64,000 nt of DNA from Shewanella sp. ANA-3 (GTDB taxonomy: Bacteria > Pseudomonadota > Gammaproteobacteria > Enterobacterales > Shewanellaceae). The DNA is taken from positions 3,906,001 through 3,970,000 of the forward strand of contig NC_008577.1 in NCBI RefSeq assembly GCF_000203935.1. The letters are read 5' to 3'. The notes beneath the pieces are model-generated. The model was not told where the DNA came from, ran no database searches, and saw only the letters and a program-made list of their open reading frames with translations. A program made the translations under genes and the position numbers. Numbering within the stretch: the first letter of the stretch is position 1; every line of letters starts with the position of its first letter. Below, piece by piece: positions 54,951 through 63,837 of this stretch.

Positions 54951-55774
54951 GTTATGGCGTCACCCAATGCTGTCGTTACCTTGGCATCAGTCGCCAGGCG
55001 TATTATCAACAATGCCAGCGGCAAATCGTCTCAGAGCTAAAGGAGCAAGAGGTGGTGCAAACGGTACAATATGAACGGTTATTTCAACCGCGAGTCGGTA
55101 CGCGTAAACTGCAGTATTTACTCAACAAAATGCATCAAATAGTGATAGGACGAGACCGGTTATTTCGCTGTCTTAGGGCGCATCGTTTGTTGGTCACGCC
55201 GAAACGGGCGTACCATAAAACGACCCATAGCCATCATCGATTTAGGTGTCATCCCAACTTGCTTAAGCCCAGTGAGCAGCAAGTGGACATCAGCCGCTCA
55301 GAACAAGTCTGGGTGGCTGATATTACCTATCTGTCACTGCAAGATAATGAAGCCTATTTAAGCTTGGTGACCGATGCCTGGTCACGAAAAATTGTGGGTT
55401 ATCATGTTGATGATAATCTTAAAACAGACGGGGTGCTAACGGCTTACAAACGGGCACTGAGACAGCGACAAGATAAAAGTAAACCGCTGATACACCACTC
55501 AGACCGAGGGATACAGTACTGCTCAAACGCGTATCAAGCGGTTCACGCACAACATGGCGTGACATGCTCAATGACAGACGGATATGACTGCTATCAAAAT
55601 GCCTTAGCAGAGCGAGTGAATGGCATCTTGAAGCAGGAGTTTTTAACACATAAGCCCGCAACGCTGGAGGAGGCGCGACAAATGGTGGCAGAAGCGGTTG
55701 CCATCTATAATCAACGACGGCCACATTTGGCCTTAAAATACAAAACGCCCGATGAGGTTCATCGAGCGTTTTAG
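54941..55774 (+). CDS. IS3-family transposase OrfB (DDE integrase core)
   Basis: This frame is -1 relative to OrfA and is open from 54890; after slippage at AAAAAAC it reads TAIGYGVTQCCRYLGISR. The first conventional start inside it is the GTG at 55052. The retroviral-integrase core is complete: first Asp in VWVADITYLS, second Asp in HHSDRGIQYCS, and Glu in NALAERVNGILKQEF. The C-terminal YNQRRPHLALKYKTPDEVH is the family end. The working product is the OrfAB fusion; OrfB alone may be a minor product. The full-length integrase suggests a mobile element that can still jump. Confidence 0.92.
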   Translation, partial: TAIGYGVTQCCRYLGISRQAYYQQCQRQIVSELKEQEVVQTVQYERLFQPRVGTRKLQYLLNKMHQIVIGRDRLFRCLRAHRLLVTPKRAYHKTTHSHHRFRCHPNLLKPSEQQVDISRSEQVWVADITYLSLQDNEAYLSLVTDAWSRKIVGYHVDDNLKTDGVLTAYKRALRQRQDKSKPLIHHSDRGIQYCSNAYQAVHAQHGVTCSMTDGYDCYQNALAERVNGILKQEFLTHKPATLEEARQMVAEAVAIYNQRRPHLALKYKTPDEVHRAF

Positions 55775-55810
55775 GTGGAAATAAGTGTCAACTTATTTCA
55801 GGACGAGACA

Positions 55811-55950
55811 ATCTGTTCAGGTGTTAACTGCAAACCTTTAATTGTGTGTACTTGGTTCTTATGTACTTCGCCAATGCTTGCAGCAGCCTGCATAGCACCA
55901 GCACCATAAAGGGCGGCAGCAACAGTGTAGGTTAGTAACTTTAACTTCAC
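55811..55950 (-). pseudogene. S8 serine protease copy 1, 5' fragment
   Basis: The GTG at 55950 (with CGGAG ahead) opens MKLKLLTYTVAAALYGAGAM, then QAAAS, a signal peptide nearly identical to that of protease copy 2. It continues IGEVHKNQVHTIKGLQLTPEQ to residue 46, where the IS begins. Joined to the part ending at 54502 (one ATC removed), the codons read on as QINEINTQQAKTES without a break. Confidence 0.94.
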
Positions 55951-56056
55951 TTCGCTTCTCCGTTATTGTTGTTAGTTGGTCATTTATCACACGACCTAAC
56001 TGCCTGACGGCGCCCTAATCTAAACACCAACGAATTAAAAAACTCAGCACTTTGAA

Positions 56057-56070
56057 GTAACATTTTGTAC
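56057..56070 (-). promoter_or_regulatory. Repeated 14-bp motif upstream of protease copy 1
   Basis: GTAACATTTTGTAC lies 107 bases upstream of the GTG at 55950. Near-identical motifs stand at 61673-61686 and 61742-61755 upstream of copy 2. Conservation in an otherwise diverged region suggests a regulator site. Confidence 0.4.
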
Positions 56071-56370
56071 TACAAAAAACATCAAATAATTAAAATCAAA
56101 CCACAACCCTAATAAATCAATACATTTAACCAAATTCACTAACGTAGGCAGTGAATAATATTGCAAAATGATGAGCTTAAGGCCAATCCCACAGTGTTAC
56201 ATTGTGTAACTCAGTTTCAAATGTGACTTTTTGTATCGAAAAATTCCGTCAATAACCCGCCAAACGCCATGCTTTTAGCGCTAACTCAGCGCCAGAGTTA
56301 CAGAAATACAACAATTGATAGGACAAAGCGGATAACAAGGTGATGCGTGACTTTTTAACATAGACAAAAC

Positions 56371-56400
56371 AAAAAAGCCGGCAAATCCCTTTGCCGGCAT
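56371..56400 (-). terminator. Terminator after S8 protease copy 2
   Basis: GCCGGCAAA/TTTGCCGGC stem with a T run on the minus strand, almost the same as the hairpin at 49444-49473, located about 50 bases past the stop. Confidence 0.88.
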
Positions 56401-56448
56401 CCTAAATTCAGGATAAATAACAATTGACTAGAAAGTGAAACGCTCGAA

Positions 56449-59400
56449 TTAACGCGTTCTTCTTCTGATCATTGCACCCAGAGCAAGTAACATCGACAGG
56501 CCCCCTAGGGCACCACCGCTGCTTGACTCAGTTTCTTCAACTGGCGTTTCTGTCGGGGTTTCTGTGGTTGCGCCCTTACCGTCTGACACTACGGTCAACA
56601 TAAAGGTTGTGCTAGCTTTGTCCGCTGGATTTTCAACGTCAGTTACCGTAACCGTCACTTGCACGTCACCGTGGAAGTTCTTCTTCGGCGTGATAGTGAC
56701 ACTTGAACCTGATGTATGACCATCAACCACAGCAGTGATATTGTCGCCGGTGACACTGATAGTGTTAACACTATTTTGCTCGTCGGCATAAATCACTTTT
56801 AAGCCAGCTAAGCTCGTGTTTTCCGGAGTGGTTTGGTTAGCGATACGAGCAACACTGATATTGCCTGGTACGCTAATACTGTGCGACATATTGATATCAG
56901 CCATACCATCAACTTGGCTGACTGCATCAACAGTTAACACTTTACCAGCAGTGTTATCCTTCACGGTCGTCCAAGCAGTCACTTCAAATTGCGACACTTC
57001 AGGACCTACGTAGTCGTAACAAATCACCAAACCGCTAGTCAGTTTTTCATCTAGGTTATCGTAGGCAAATTGCTCACCTAAGTAACCTTCGAGTGGACCA
57101 TAGGTATTTAAAAGACCTTTAAAGCCCTGCAGACCCACCGAACCACGACCATCTTGAGTACCAAAATCGATATTGTCATAGGCCATCATCATCTCGTATT
57201 CACCATCGCCATATCGGGTGTTAACGTTGAATAACAGCTCGAAGTCAAATCTATCGTCGGCTTCGGTCCACTTATAGGCTCTGGTCGTTGAGTCAGTTCC
57301 CGCAGCAGTGTAAGAGCGGGCATTATCGTATTCTAAAATACCCCAACCCGTAGATGTACTTGCCAAGGTAATACCAGCACGCTCACTTGAGGTGTTGATT
57401 AATGGCACACTCATTAAGGTATTCTTAGCCGCACCGGTACCGACACCACGCCACAACATACCAATAGCCGAGTATGGAACGCTCTTGAATGGAAACTGAA
57501 GATGATCCGGCTTTAAAAACTTAGGACCTTGGTACAGTGACAACACACCCGTACCACGGATTTCTAAATTGTTTTGGATCCAACCGTTAACCACATCACC
57601 GTTGTTGTACAGGTGGAAGCGATCATAGTCACCACCAAACAGGGTTTTAACCGGCACACCAATGCCCGAAGTGTAAAGAATATTGTTGTCTTTACCGCTG
57701 AGCACGCGGCCATTGCTACCGAGTTCAATCGGCGCAAAACCACTCATTGATGGGTAGATACCGAACTCTTCTAAGTTAACGTAACCACCTGGATTGCTGT
57801 TACCAAAGTTAGGTGTACGACACATTGGGTCTTCGGCGTTAGTAGTAACATTGTAGCTAGGGGCTAAGTCACGGGTATCAGGTTGAACACCGCTGATGGT
57901 TAACTTATTATCTTCAAGTTTAACGTCTTTTACGATAGCGCTTGATGAAGTGAGTACATCTTCCGCTTTCAGTTTTAAACCTTCAGGAATGGTCGCCACT
58001 ATGCTAAATGCACGGTCTGCACCCGAATCGTTTGGCTGAACTTGGAAGGTCAACGGAATTTGATCACCTGGTAGTGCCTTTGTTTGGGTTACATCCAGAT
58101 TCACATCATCGATACCACGCTCAAGTTTAACGGCCACTTTACCAATATTACCCGCATTCACCGCAGAGCTACCAAAATCCATTAACGAGTAATAGATATC
58201 ACCGTTGGTCATCTCAGGGATATTCCAGTTCATGGTGACATCAACTGGATCGGTACCATTGCTTGCAGGCACATCAACGTTCAGATTGCTAGCAACCTCA
58301 TCAGTAACAACAGCAGTTGTTAATTTGTAGGTTTCAACAACCCCAGCGTTGAAATTATCGGCAGCAGTCCCCTTTTGAGAGCTGTAGAATACCGCCCAAT
58401 AGGTGCCTTCTTCTGGCTGGTTAATATTACAGAAGTTATTGTAAGTACCATGGTTAGATACGCAGATCACTTCTTCTAACGGATCGGGCTTACCATTACC
58501 GTTATAGTCTTTACCCACATAGATGTTCAGGTTACCAACATAGGAGGTGCCCTTCAGCGTTGACTCAATGTTACCTAAAGATTCAACAATCAAACGGCGG
58601 CTTCCCGCTGGCACATCGATCCACTCAACATAGGTTGCTTCGTCGATACGCATATCATCCCCTAAGGTCAGATCCGGCGTTTTAGACCAAGCGTATTCAT
58701 CATCATCATCCTTTGGCAGCTCGATAGTCTTCACTACCGCTTTAACAGGGGCAAACATACGGCCATAGACGTTATCGTTCTCTGGTAAATTAATACCTTT
58801 AAACACGACGCTAGCATCGTTGCGGTGAGCCTTAGCATTCAGCATGGAAGGCATACTGTTTTTGTCGTATTTGAATACGATTGGCCAGTGCGCTTCTGAC
58901 GCATTAGCGCTGGTTTCAGTGAATATCAGATTTGAGTGCAACTCGACTTCTGAGTTACTGAACCAGTCTTGGGTATCCATGATTGACGCTTCAATCACGA
59001 TATCCATGGTTTCACCGGCTTTCAAAGTGAACTCACTTGGAGAAGCTTTAATAGACACGCCGTTTTGCACTAACTGGTTACGAGTATCAACGTTCCAGTT
59101 AATCACATCACCGTTAGTCACAGACCAAGAACCGTCTTTAGTCGCCTTGATAGTCCGGATCCACTGACACTTAGGTTTACATTCAAAGTTAACTAATTGT
59201 GGAATGTTTAACTTGTGTACTGCACCACCATTGTTAGGGTTCGCCGCCTTAAAGTTTTCAACGGTTTCATCCATCACAAAGCCTACATTTACCGCATTTG
59301 CGACATTGATACGACCTGTACCTGCACGGTAGGTTTGAGCCAGCGCAACATCACTCGTTTTATCGTCTAAACGGTAATAATGCACTTTGTTTTCGGCTGT

Positions 59401-61569
59401 CATTGCTAATGCAGATTGGATTTCAGTTGCACTCCAACTTGGCTGAGCTTGGCGTAATAACGCCATCGAACCCGCCACGTGTGGCGATGCCATTGACGTA
59501 CCGCTAAGGAACGAGAAGTCACCCGACGATGGTGAACCGCTAAATGGATGCTCGTCGGCAAAGGCCGCGTAAATGTTTACGCCTGGCGCAGCGACAGCAG
59601 GAATAAGCGCTTCTGGAGTTGAAGGGCTTGGACCACGCGATGAGAACGCCGCTAACCAATCGGCACGGGCAGGATCGAGTGTACGTTCAATATCGGTTGC
59701 CGTGATGGTCAAAGTCGGCATACCGCCTTTATTTAACCAGTCAATTAAACCATAACCCGCCATACCGTTGTCGTAACGACCGTCGTACTCTTCCTTGATG
59801 ATATGGATAGAAGGAATAGAGTAAGAAGCAGTAGGTACAATCGCGTCACCAATAGCATAGTTATACATGATCATACCGTCGCCGCCGCCAGCTTTAACGT
59901 TATCAGCTTTAACGCTACGGGCAGTACCTGCAGTATTGCTTAAGCTATCTCGCTTACACACTACAATCACATCGGTTGGATTACCGTCAGCATCTTTAAG
60001 ATCAAAGGAACCTTCAGCAAACGGCTTAGCGCAGTATTCATCGCCATAGGTTTTCGCTAAAACTACACGACCTGTGACCGAAGTTTTGTTGATGGCGCCA
60101 CCGACAATTTCAGTCCATTTTGGTGCTTCAGTGCCACCTGTTGGATCCACTAATTTAGTGGTGATTTCAACTTCACGGTCGTGGGTGGTTGCCGCCACGT
60201 TCATTAGCCATGGTGAAGCGTGGTCAATCGCACCGAAGTACTCTTTATAGCCCGTTGGTTGGCCAGAGTTACCCGCTGCTACTGCAACTGAAATACCCGC
60301 TTCGCGAGCGGCTAAAAATGCCAGTTCAATATCGTCGGCCCATGGATTTGAATCCTGACCGCCAATAGAAAAGTTAATCACATCCACGCCATCTTTGATG
60401 GCATCTTCAATACCCGCCAGTAAAGCTTCGCCCGGACAACCAGCTGTAATGGCATTGTCTGGATGACATACTTGGTAAGCGATAATGTTCGCATGGGGTG
60501 CAACACCACTGATACTTGGGAATAATTTTTCTTTAATCACAGTACCATCTGATACAGCTTTGCCTCCATCAGGGCTGATGTAATCCACATTCAACAACAC
60601 GTTACCCGCAGCTGTCGAGGCCACATGAGAACCGTGACCTTGATAGTCTTCACCCACTGCTGGACGAGTCGCACCATAGTTACCATTAGTGAAGTTATCG
60701 GTGATCACAGGATATGAACGCACACCGATTAACTTGTCGTTACACATGGTTTCGAAACCTTCCTTGGTACAGTCACCGATAAATTTACCGGGTTCCCAAG
60801 GGTTGATGTGTTTGTAACCATCGTCGCCCATAACGGCAAATGATGGGTGATCCGAGTTAATGCCGGTATCTATGATACCCATGATGATGCCTTCGCCTTT
60901 GTAAGGGACTGCATCTTGAGTCGCGGCACCCGTCCAAATTTTATCGGCTTGGATCAGTTGTGGACCCGCATCAGACTGTAATTCATAGTTTTTCGATAAG
61001 CGAACCGATGCAACATTGGCTAGTTGTGAAACGCGCTGCGCTTCTTCTTGAGTCATCGCCATCGAGAAACCGTTTACCGCATTAGTAAACTGCTGGCGAG
61101 CCTCACGGGCACCTACGGTTGACTTGATTTCTGCCAACACTTTATTTTGGCTAGTTAACAATTGGCTGCGATAGTTTTGAACCGCACTGTTTGAGGGCTG
61201 ACCCGCCACGTAAAGCTTAGACGCTTTAGCTGTTGATCTTACTGAAGTACCAGTGCTACCGAGTAAATCTGCACTTACTTGGGCCAATGGCTTCTGATTC
61301 AAACGAACGATATAAATCTGTTCACCCGTTAACCCCTCCTCGTAAACGAATTTGTTCGTTTGCGGGGTAATTTGCATGTTAAGCCCTTCGGCTTGGGCAA
61401 CATCCAATATCGGGGTATTGGCCGATGAGGTAATTAACGATGAAATCTCTTCTTGGGTTAGTTGCAAACCTTTCAGTTGATGCACTTGCCCCATGCTAGC
61501 CGCAGCCTGCATTGCGCCAGCACCATAGAGGGCGGCTGCTACTGTACAAGTTACTATCTTAAGCTTCAC
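56449..61569 (-). CDS. Secreted S8 serine protease with GlyGly-CTERM tail (intact copy 2)
   Basis: A 1706-residue subtilisin-like protease. Signal peptide 1-25 (VTCTVAAALYGAGAMQAAAS), inhibitor I9-type prodomain about 70-195, catalytic domain about 220-720 with Asp234 (GIIDTG), His312 (GHGSH), Asn434 (AAGNSG) and Ser692 (SGTSMASPHVAG). A PA-type insert lies at about 480-620. Then come long fibronectin/beta-sandwich-like regions, a cadherin-like repeat near 1560-1660 (VARIANQTTPENTSLAGLKV), and the C-terminal GlyGly-CTERM tail GGALGGLSMLLALGAMIRRR for surface sorting. GTG start with GGAGAG ahead. It is an extracellular or surface protease, divergent from the MipA/DUF3019/two-component cluster. 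Confidence 0.96.
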   Translation of the reverse strand: MKLKIVTCTVAAALYGAGAMQAAASMGQVHQLKGLQLTQEEISSLITSSANTPILDVAQAEGLNMQITPQTNKFVYEEGLTGEQIYIVRLNQKPLAQVSADLLGSTGTSVRSTAKASKLYVAGQPSNSAVQNYRSQLLTSQNKVLAEIKSTVGAREARQQFTNAVNGFSMAMTQEEAQRVSQLANVASVRLSKNYELQSDAGPQLIQADKIWTGAATQDAVPYKGEGIIMGIIDTGINSDHPSFAVMGDDGYKHINPWEPGKFIGDCTKEGFETMCNDKLIGVRSYPVITDNFTNGNYGATRPAVGEDYQGHGSHVASTAAGNVLLNVDYISPDGGKAVSDGTVIKEKLFPSISGVAPHANIIAYQVCHPDNAITAGCPGEALLAGIEDAIKDGVDVINFSIGGQDSNPWADDIELAFLAAREAGISVAVAAGNSGQPTGYKEYFGAIDHASPWLMNVAATTHDREVEITTKLVDPTGGTEAPKWTEIVGGAINKTSVTGRVVLAKTYGDEYCAKPFAEGSFDLKDADGNPTDVIVVCKRDSLSNTAGTARSVKADNVKAGGGDGMIMYNYAIGDAIVPTASYSIPSIHIIKEEYDGRYDNGMAGYGLIDWLNKGGMPTLTITATDIERTLDPARADWLAAFSSRGPSPSTPEALIPAVAAPGVNIYAAFADEHPFSGSPSSGDFSFLSGTSMASPHVAGSMALLRQAQPSWSATEIQSALAMTAENKVHYYRLDDKTSDVALAQTYRAGTGRINVANAVNVGFVMDETVENFKAANPNNGGAVHKLNIPQLVNFECKPKCQWIRTIKATKDGSWSVTNGDVINWNVDTRNQLVQNGVSIKASPSEFTLKAGETMDIVIEASIMDTQDWFSNSEVELHSNLIFTETSANASEAHWPIVFKYDKNSMPSMLNAKAHRNDASVVFKGINLPENDNVYGRMFAPVKAVVKTIELPKDDDDEYAWSKTPDLTLGDDMRIDEATYVEWIDVPAGSRRLIVESLGNIESTLKGTSYVGNLNIYVGKDYNGNGKPDPLEEVICVSNHGTYNNFCNINQPEEGTYWAVFYSSQKGTAADNFNAGVVETYKLTTAVVTDEVASNLNVDVPASNGTDPVDVTMNWNIPEMTNGDIYYSLMDFGSSAVNAGNIGKVAVKLERGIDDVNLDVTQTKALPGDQIPLTFQVQPNDSGADRAFSIVATIPEGLKLKAEDVLTSSSAIVKDVKLEDNKLTISGVQPDTRDLAPSYNVTTNAEDPMCRTPNFGNSNPGGYVNLEEFGIYPSMSGFAPIELGSNGRVLSGKDNNILYTSGIGVPVKTLFGGDYDRFHLYNNGDVVNGWIQNNLEIRGTGVLSLYQGPKFLKPDHLQFPFKSVPYSAIGMLWRGVGTGAAKNTLMSVPLINTSSERAGITLASTSTGWGILEYDNARSYTAAGTDSTTRAYKWTEADDRFDFELLFNVNTRYGDGEYEMMMAYDNIDFGTQDGRGSVGLQGFKGLLNTYGPLEGYLGEQFAYDNLDEKLTSGLVICYDYVGPEVSQFEVTAWTTVKDNTAGKVLTVDAVSQVDGMADINMSHSISVPGNISVARIANQTTPENTSLAGLKVIYADEQNSVNTISVTGDNITAVVDGHTSGSSVTITPKKNFHGDVQVTVTVTDVENPADKASTTFMLTVVSDGKGATTETPTETPVEETESSSGGALGGLSMLLALGAMIRRRTR

Positions 61570-61861
61570 TTTGCTCTCTCCGTTATTGTTATAGCCAGCC
61601 GTTTTTCACGGTCAGGCGCCTAGCGGCGAGCCATCTAAGCATTCAAGCTGGAGAAAACAGCAACACTTTTACGTAGCATTTTGTACAACCCATTAACGCA
61701 ACAAAAACACATTGATTACACAAAAGCTTACCGACAAAGATGTAGCATTTTGTAGCACAATGAATAATTATGCTTAAATTCTGTGAACAAAATGATAGGC
61801 TGAGGCTCGTCTTAATGCGGTTTAGCAATGCATTTAAACAACATTGGGGATTATCTAAGAA
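61570..61861. other. Divergent promoter region of protease copy 2 and the mipA-like gene
   Basis: About 290 bases between two divergent genes. It holds two copies of the 14-bp motif (61673-61686 and 61742-61755). The region is AT-rich around the motifs, fitting control of one or both genes by the two-component system encoded downstream. Confidence 0.5.
61673..61755 (-). promoter_or_regulatory. Two copies of the 14-bp motif upstream of protease copy 2
   Basis: GTAGCATTTTGTAC (61673-61686) and GTAGCATTTTGTAG (61742-61755) are direct repeats 69 bases apart. On the coding strand of the protease they read GTACAAAATGCTAC and CTACAAAATGCTAC, 104 and 173 bases upstream of the GTG. Confidence 0.45.
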
Positions 61862-62704
61862 GTGACAGTTAACGTCAGAAAACAATGCTTACCGCTCGTA
61901 CTACTACTGAGTTGGTGCACCACACTGCAAGCTAAAGAAATTGAAACTGTTTCCGCCGGAGACTGGCAGATTTCCCTTGCCGCAGGTTATGGCGCACTCG
62001 AAAACCCAAGGGCAAAAGTTGAAAATATCAACACTTGGATACTGCCCACTTGGTATTACTACGGTAAGAACTTTTATGTCGAAAACTTCACCTTAGGTTA
62101 CAGCCTGTACGAGTCAGAAAGCTTTATTGTCGACCTACAGACACGTTTTAATGAGGACGGTTTTTTCTACGAATTCGATGGACTGAATAAACTATTACTG
62201 AGTGATATTTTAGGTTATACCCCAGTGAAGCAGCCCATCAATCCTAAAGTCGTCAAATTCGAGGAAATTGAACGCAATCTTTCCTACCTAGGTGGACTCA
62301 ATGCCACTTGGGTGACGCCCTATCTCGATATCAGCCTAGGTTACTTCCACGATATTACCGGCGTTCACCAAGGTAACGAGATCCAGCTTAGACTCAAACG
62401 CAGTCAGGCATTTTCATGGGGAGCGCTCGGCTTTGAGATTGGGGCAATTCGAAAGAGTGAAAACCTCGTCGGCTACTACTATCAGCTCACTAAAGAGGAA
62501 GAAGGCCCGCTGCGAACCAAATATCAACCCTCAGCCGCCATCAATTACCATGCCCGCAGCGTGGTCAATGTGCCAATTTTCGACAGCGTTAACTTTGTGG
62601 CTATACTCGAATATACTTGGTTAGGACAAGAAATCACTGACAGCGTATTGATAGATAAAGCTGGCTATGTTTCTGGATTTGTTGGAATTAGCTATGACTT
62701 CTAA
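61862..62704 (+). CDS. MipA/OmpV family outer-membrane protein
   Basis: A 280-residue predicted outer-membrane barrel of the MipA/OmpV family. A signal peptide (KQCLPLVLLLSWCTTLQA) is followed by GDWQISLAAGYGALENP, alternating aromatic strands such as LPTWYYYGKNFYVENFTLGY, and a C-terminal strand GYVSGFVGISYDF ending in Phe, as outer-membrane barrels do. MipA proteins scaffold murein enzymes, while OmpV-type members are porin-like; I cannot tell which. GTG start; the ribosome site is weak. It overlaps the next gene by 11 bases. Confidence 0.85.
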   Translation: MTVNVRKQCLPLVLLLSWCTTLQAKEIETVSAGDWQISLAAGYGALENPRAKVENINTWILPTWYYYGKNFYVENFTLGYSLYESESFIVDLQTRFNEDGFFYEFDGLNKLLLSDILGYTPVKQPINPKVVKFEEIERNLSYLGGLNATWVTPYLDISLGYFHDITGVHQGNEIQLRLKRSQAFSWGALGFEIGAIRKSENLVGYYYQLTKEEEGPLRTKYQPSAAINYHARSVVNVPIFDSVNFVAILEYTWLGQEITDSVLIDKAGYVSGFVGISYDF

Positions 62705-63113
62705 GGCATACCATTCCAATTCGCTGTGGCTCACCTACTGCACCTATTGCAGCTTAATGATTGCCTGTTTCGTCAGTCTATCTTGCCTCGCCGACGAACT
62801 GAGGATCACACCAAATACCTGTGCAGTGACACTAGAAAAGCCCGACTGCCACTTAGACTTACTGATTGAATATCAATCGGATATTCCGCAATCACTCTGT
62901 GTATGGCTCACGACAGAAACCGTTGCTATCGCCTGCTTTCAAGATAGGCTCGATTTTAAATACCAAATACAACTGACCTTAGCGAAAGATACCTTATTCG
63001 AACTCAGGGATCCCAAAAACAATAGCTTAGTGACCACAGCATTAGTCAAAGTCGCTAAGTTTGAACCCGCCAACCCCAGAAGACGTCGTGGACTGAACTG
63101 GAACTTATTATGA
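62694..63113 (+). CDS. DUF3019 family exported protein
   Basis: A 139-residue protein from the ATG at 62694, overlapping the MipA-like stop. A signal-like segment (LMIACFVSLSCLA) precedes the mature part LRITPNTCAVTLEKPDCHLD, LIEYQSDIPQSLCVWL and a C-terminal RRRRGLNWNLL. The paired Cys pattern and short length fit DUF3019, a family usually next to two-component systems. Its own stop overlaps the response-regulator start (ATGA). It may sense or relay an envelope signal, which is inference. Confidence 0.82.
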   Translation: MTSKAYHSNSLWLTYCTYCSLMIACFVSLSCLADELRITPNTCAVTLEKPDCHLDLLIEYQSDIPQSLCVWLTTETVAIACFQDRLDFKYQIQLTLAKDTLFELRDPKNNSLVTTALVKVAKFEPANPRRRRGLNWNLL

Positions 63114-63832
63114 CAAGCGCGCCAATGCCTGAACCCTTATCGCAAATCCTGTTAATTGAAGACGACCAACCCCTTGCCGAACTGGTCTGCACTTATTTAA
63201 CCCAAGAAGGTTACAAGCTTATCCATTTAGATAATGCCGAAGACGCGCTGATCCGCCGGGATACCGATGAGTTTGATCTGATCATTTGCGATGTCATGCT
63301 GCCAGGGCAAGATGGCTTTAGTATTTACCCGCAGTTAGCGGCGAGTTATCCCTGCCCGATTATCTTCCTGACGGCGCTCGATAATCATGCCGACCAAATT
63401 CGGGGATTAAATCTTGGCGCCTGCGATTACTTGCTCAAACCCGTAGTGCCGCCTTTACTGCTGGCACGGATTAAGGCCAATCTGCGCAAACAGCAATCCA
63501 GCAGTAGCCGCAGTAAACTTAAGTTACACGACCTATTTTTAGACCCCAACCTACAGCAAGTGAATCTGGGTGATGAAGCCTTATCTTTTACCACTAAGGA
63601 GTTTTCACTGCTGTGGATCTTCGCTCTGCACGCCGGCAAAGTGCTGTCGCGGGAGTTTTTGTTCGAGCAACTCGTGGGCCGCGAATATGATGGTTTAGAC
63701 AGGGCTATCGACTTAAAAATCAGCCGCCTACGTAAACGTTTAGATGAGCTGAATGTACCGGGACTGGCCATAACGACTATTCATGGGAAAGGTTATTTAT
63801 TCAATTACTTGCCAACCCAAGGTCGGACCTAA
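63110..63832 (+). CDS. OmpR-type response regulator
   Basis: A 240-residue two-domain regulator. The receiver domain has the acidic pocket IEDD at 16-19, phosphoacceptor Asp61 in LIICDVMLPGQDGF, Thr88 in IFLTAL and Lys110 in YLLKPVV. The C-terminal winged-helix DNA-binding domain (about 135-235) shows FTTKEFSLLWIFALHAGKVL and AIDLKISRLRKRLDELN. The ATGA overlap with the DUF3019 gene shows coupling. The cognate kinase starts 6 bases after its stop. It is a good candidate to bind the 14-bp motifs at the protease promoters. Confidence 0.94.
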   Translation: MTSAPMPEPLSQILLIEDDQPLAELVCTYLTQEGYKLIHLDNAEDALIRRDTDEFDLIICDVMLPGQDGFSIYPQLAASYPCPIIFLTALDNHADQIRGLNLGACDYLLKPVVPPLLLARIKANLRKQQSSSSRSKLKLHDLFLDPNLQQVNLGDEALSFTTKEFSLLWIFALHAGKVLSREFLFEQLVGREYDGLDRAIDLKISRLRKRLDELNVPGLAITTIHGKGYLFNYLPTQGRT

Positions 63833-63837
63833 TCCAA

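Larger units (their letters stand above)
54506..55810 (+). mobile_element. IS3-family insertion sequence, 1305 bp, with 3-bp target duplication
   Basis: The ends are imperfect inverted repeats: left TGACCCGTCCTAAATAGCGT then TGACAC, right (reverse strand) TGTCTCGTCCTGAAATAAGT then TGACAC. The flanking bases are ATC on both sides (54503-54505 and 55811-55813), a 3-bp duplication as expected for IS3. It carries OrfA and OrfB in overlapping frames. Both are intact, so the element may be active. It interrupts the S8 protease gene on the opposite strand. Confidence 0.95.
55951..56448. other. Intergenic region between the two S8 protease genes
   Basis: About 500 bases. The part near 55950-56370 is the promoter region of protease copy 1 (minus strand) and contains GTAACATTTTGTAC (56057-56070) and the inverted repeat GTTAC-ATTGT-GTAAC (56196-56210). 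The part at 56371-56400 is the terminator of protease copy 2. No ORF. Confidence 0.55.
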
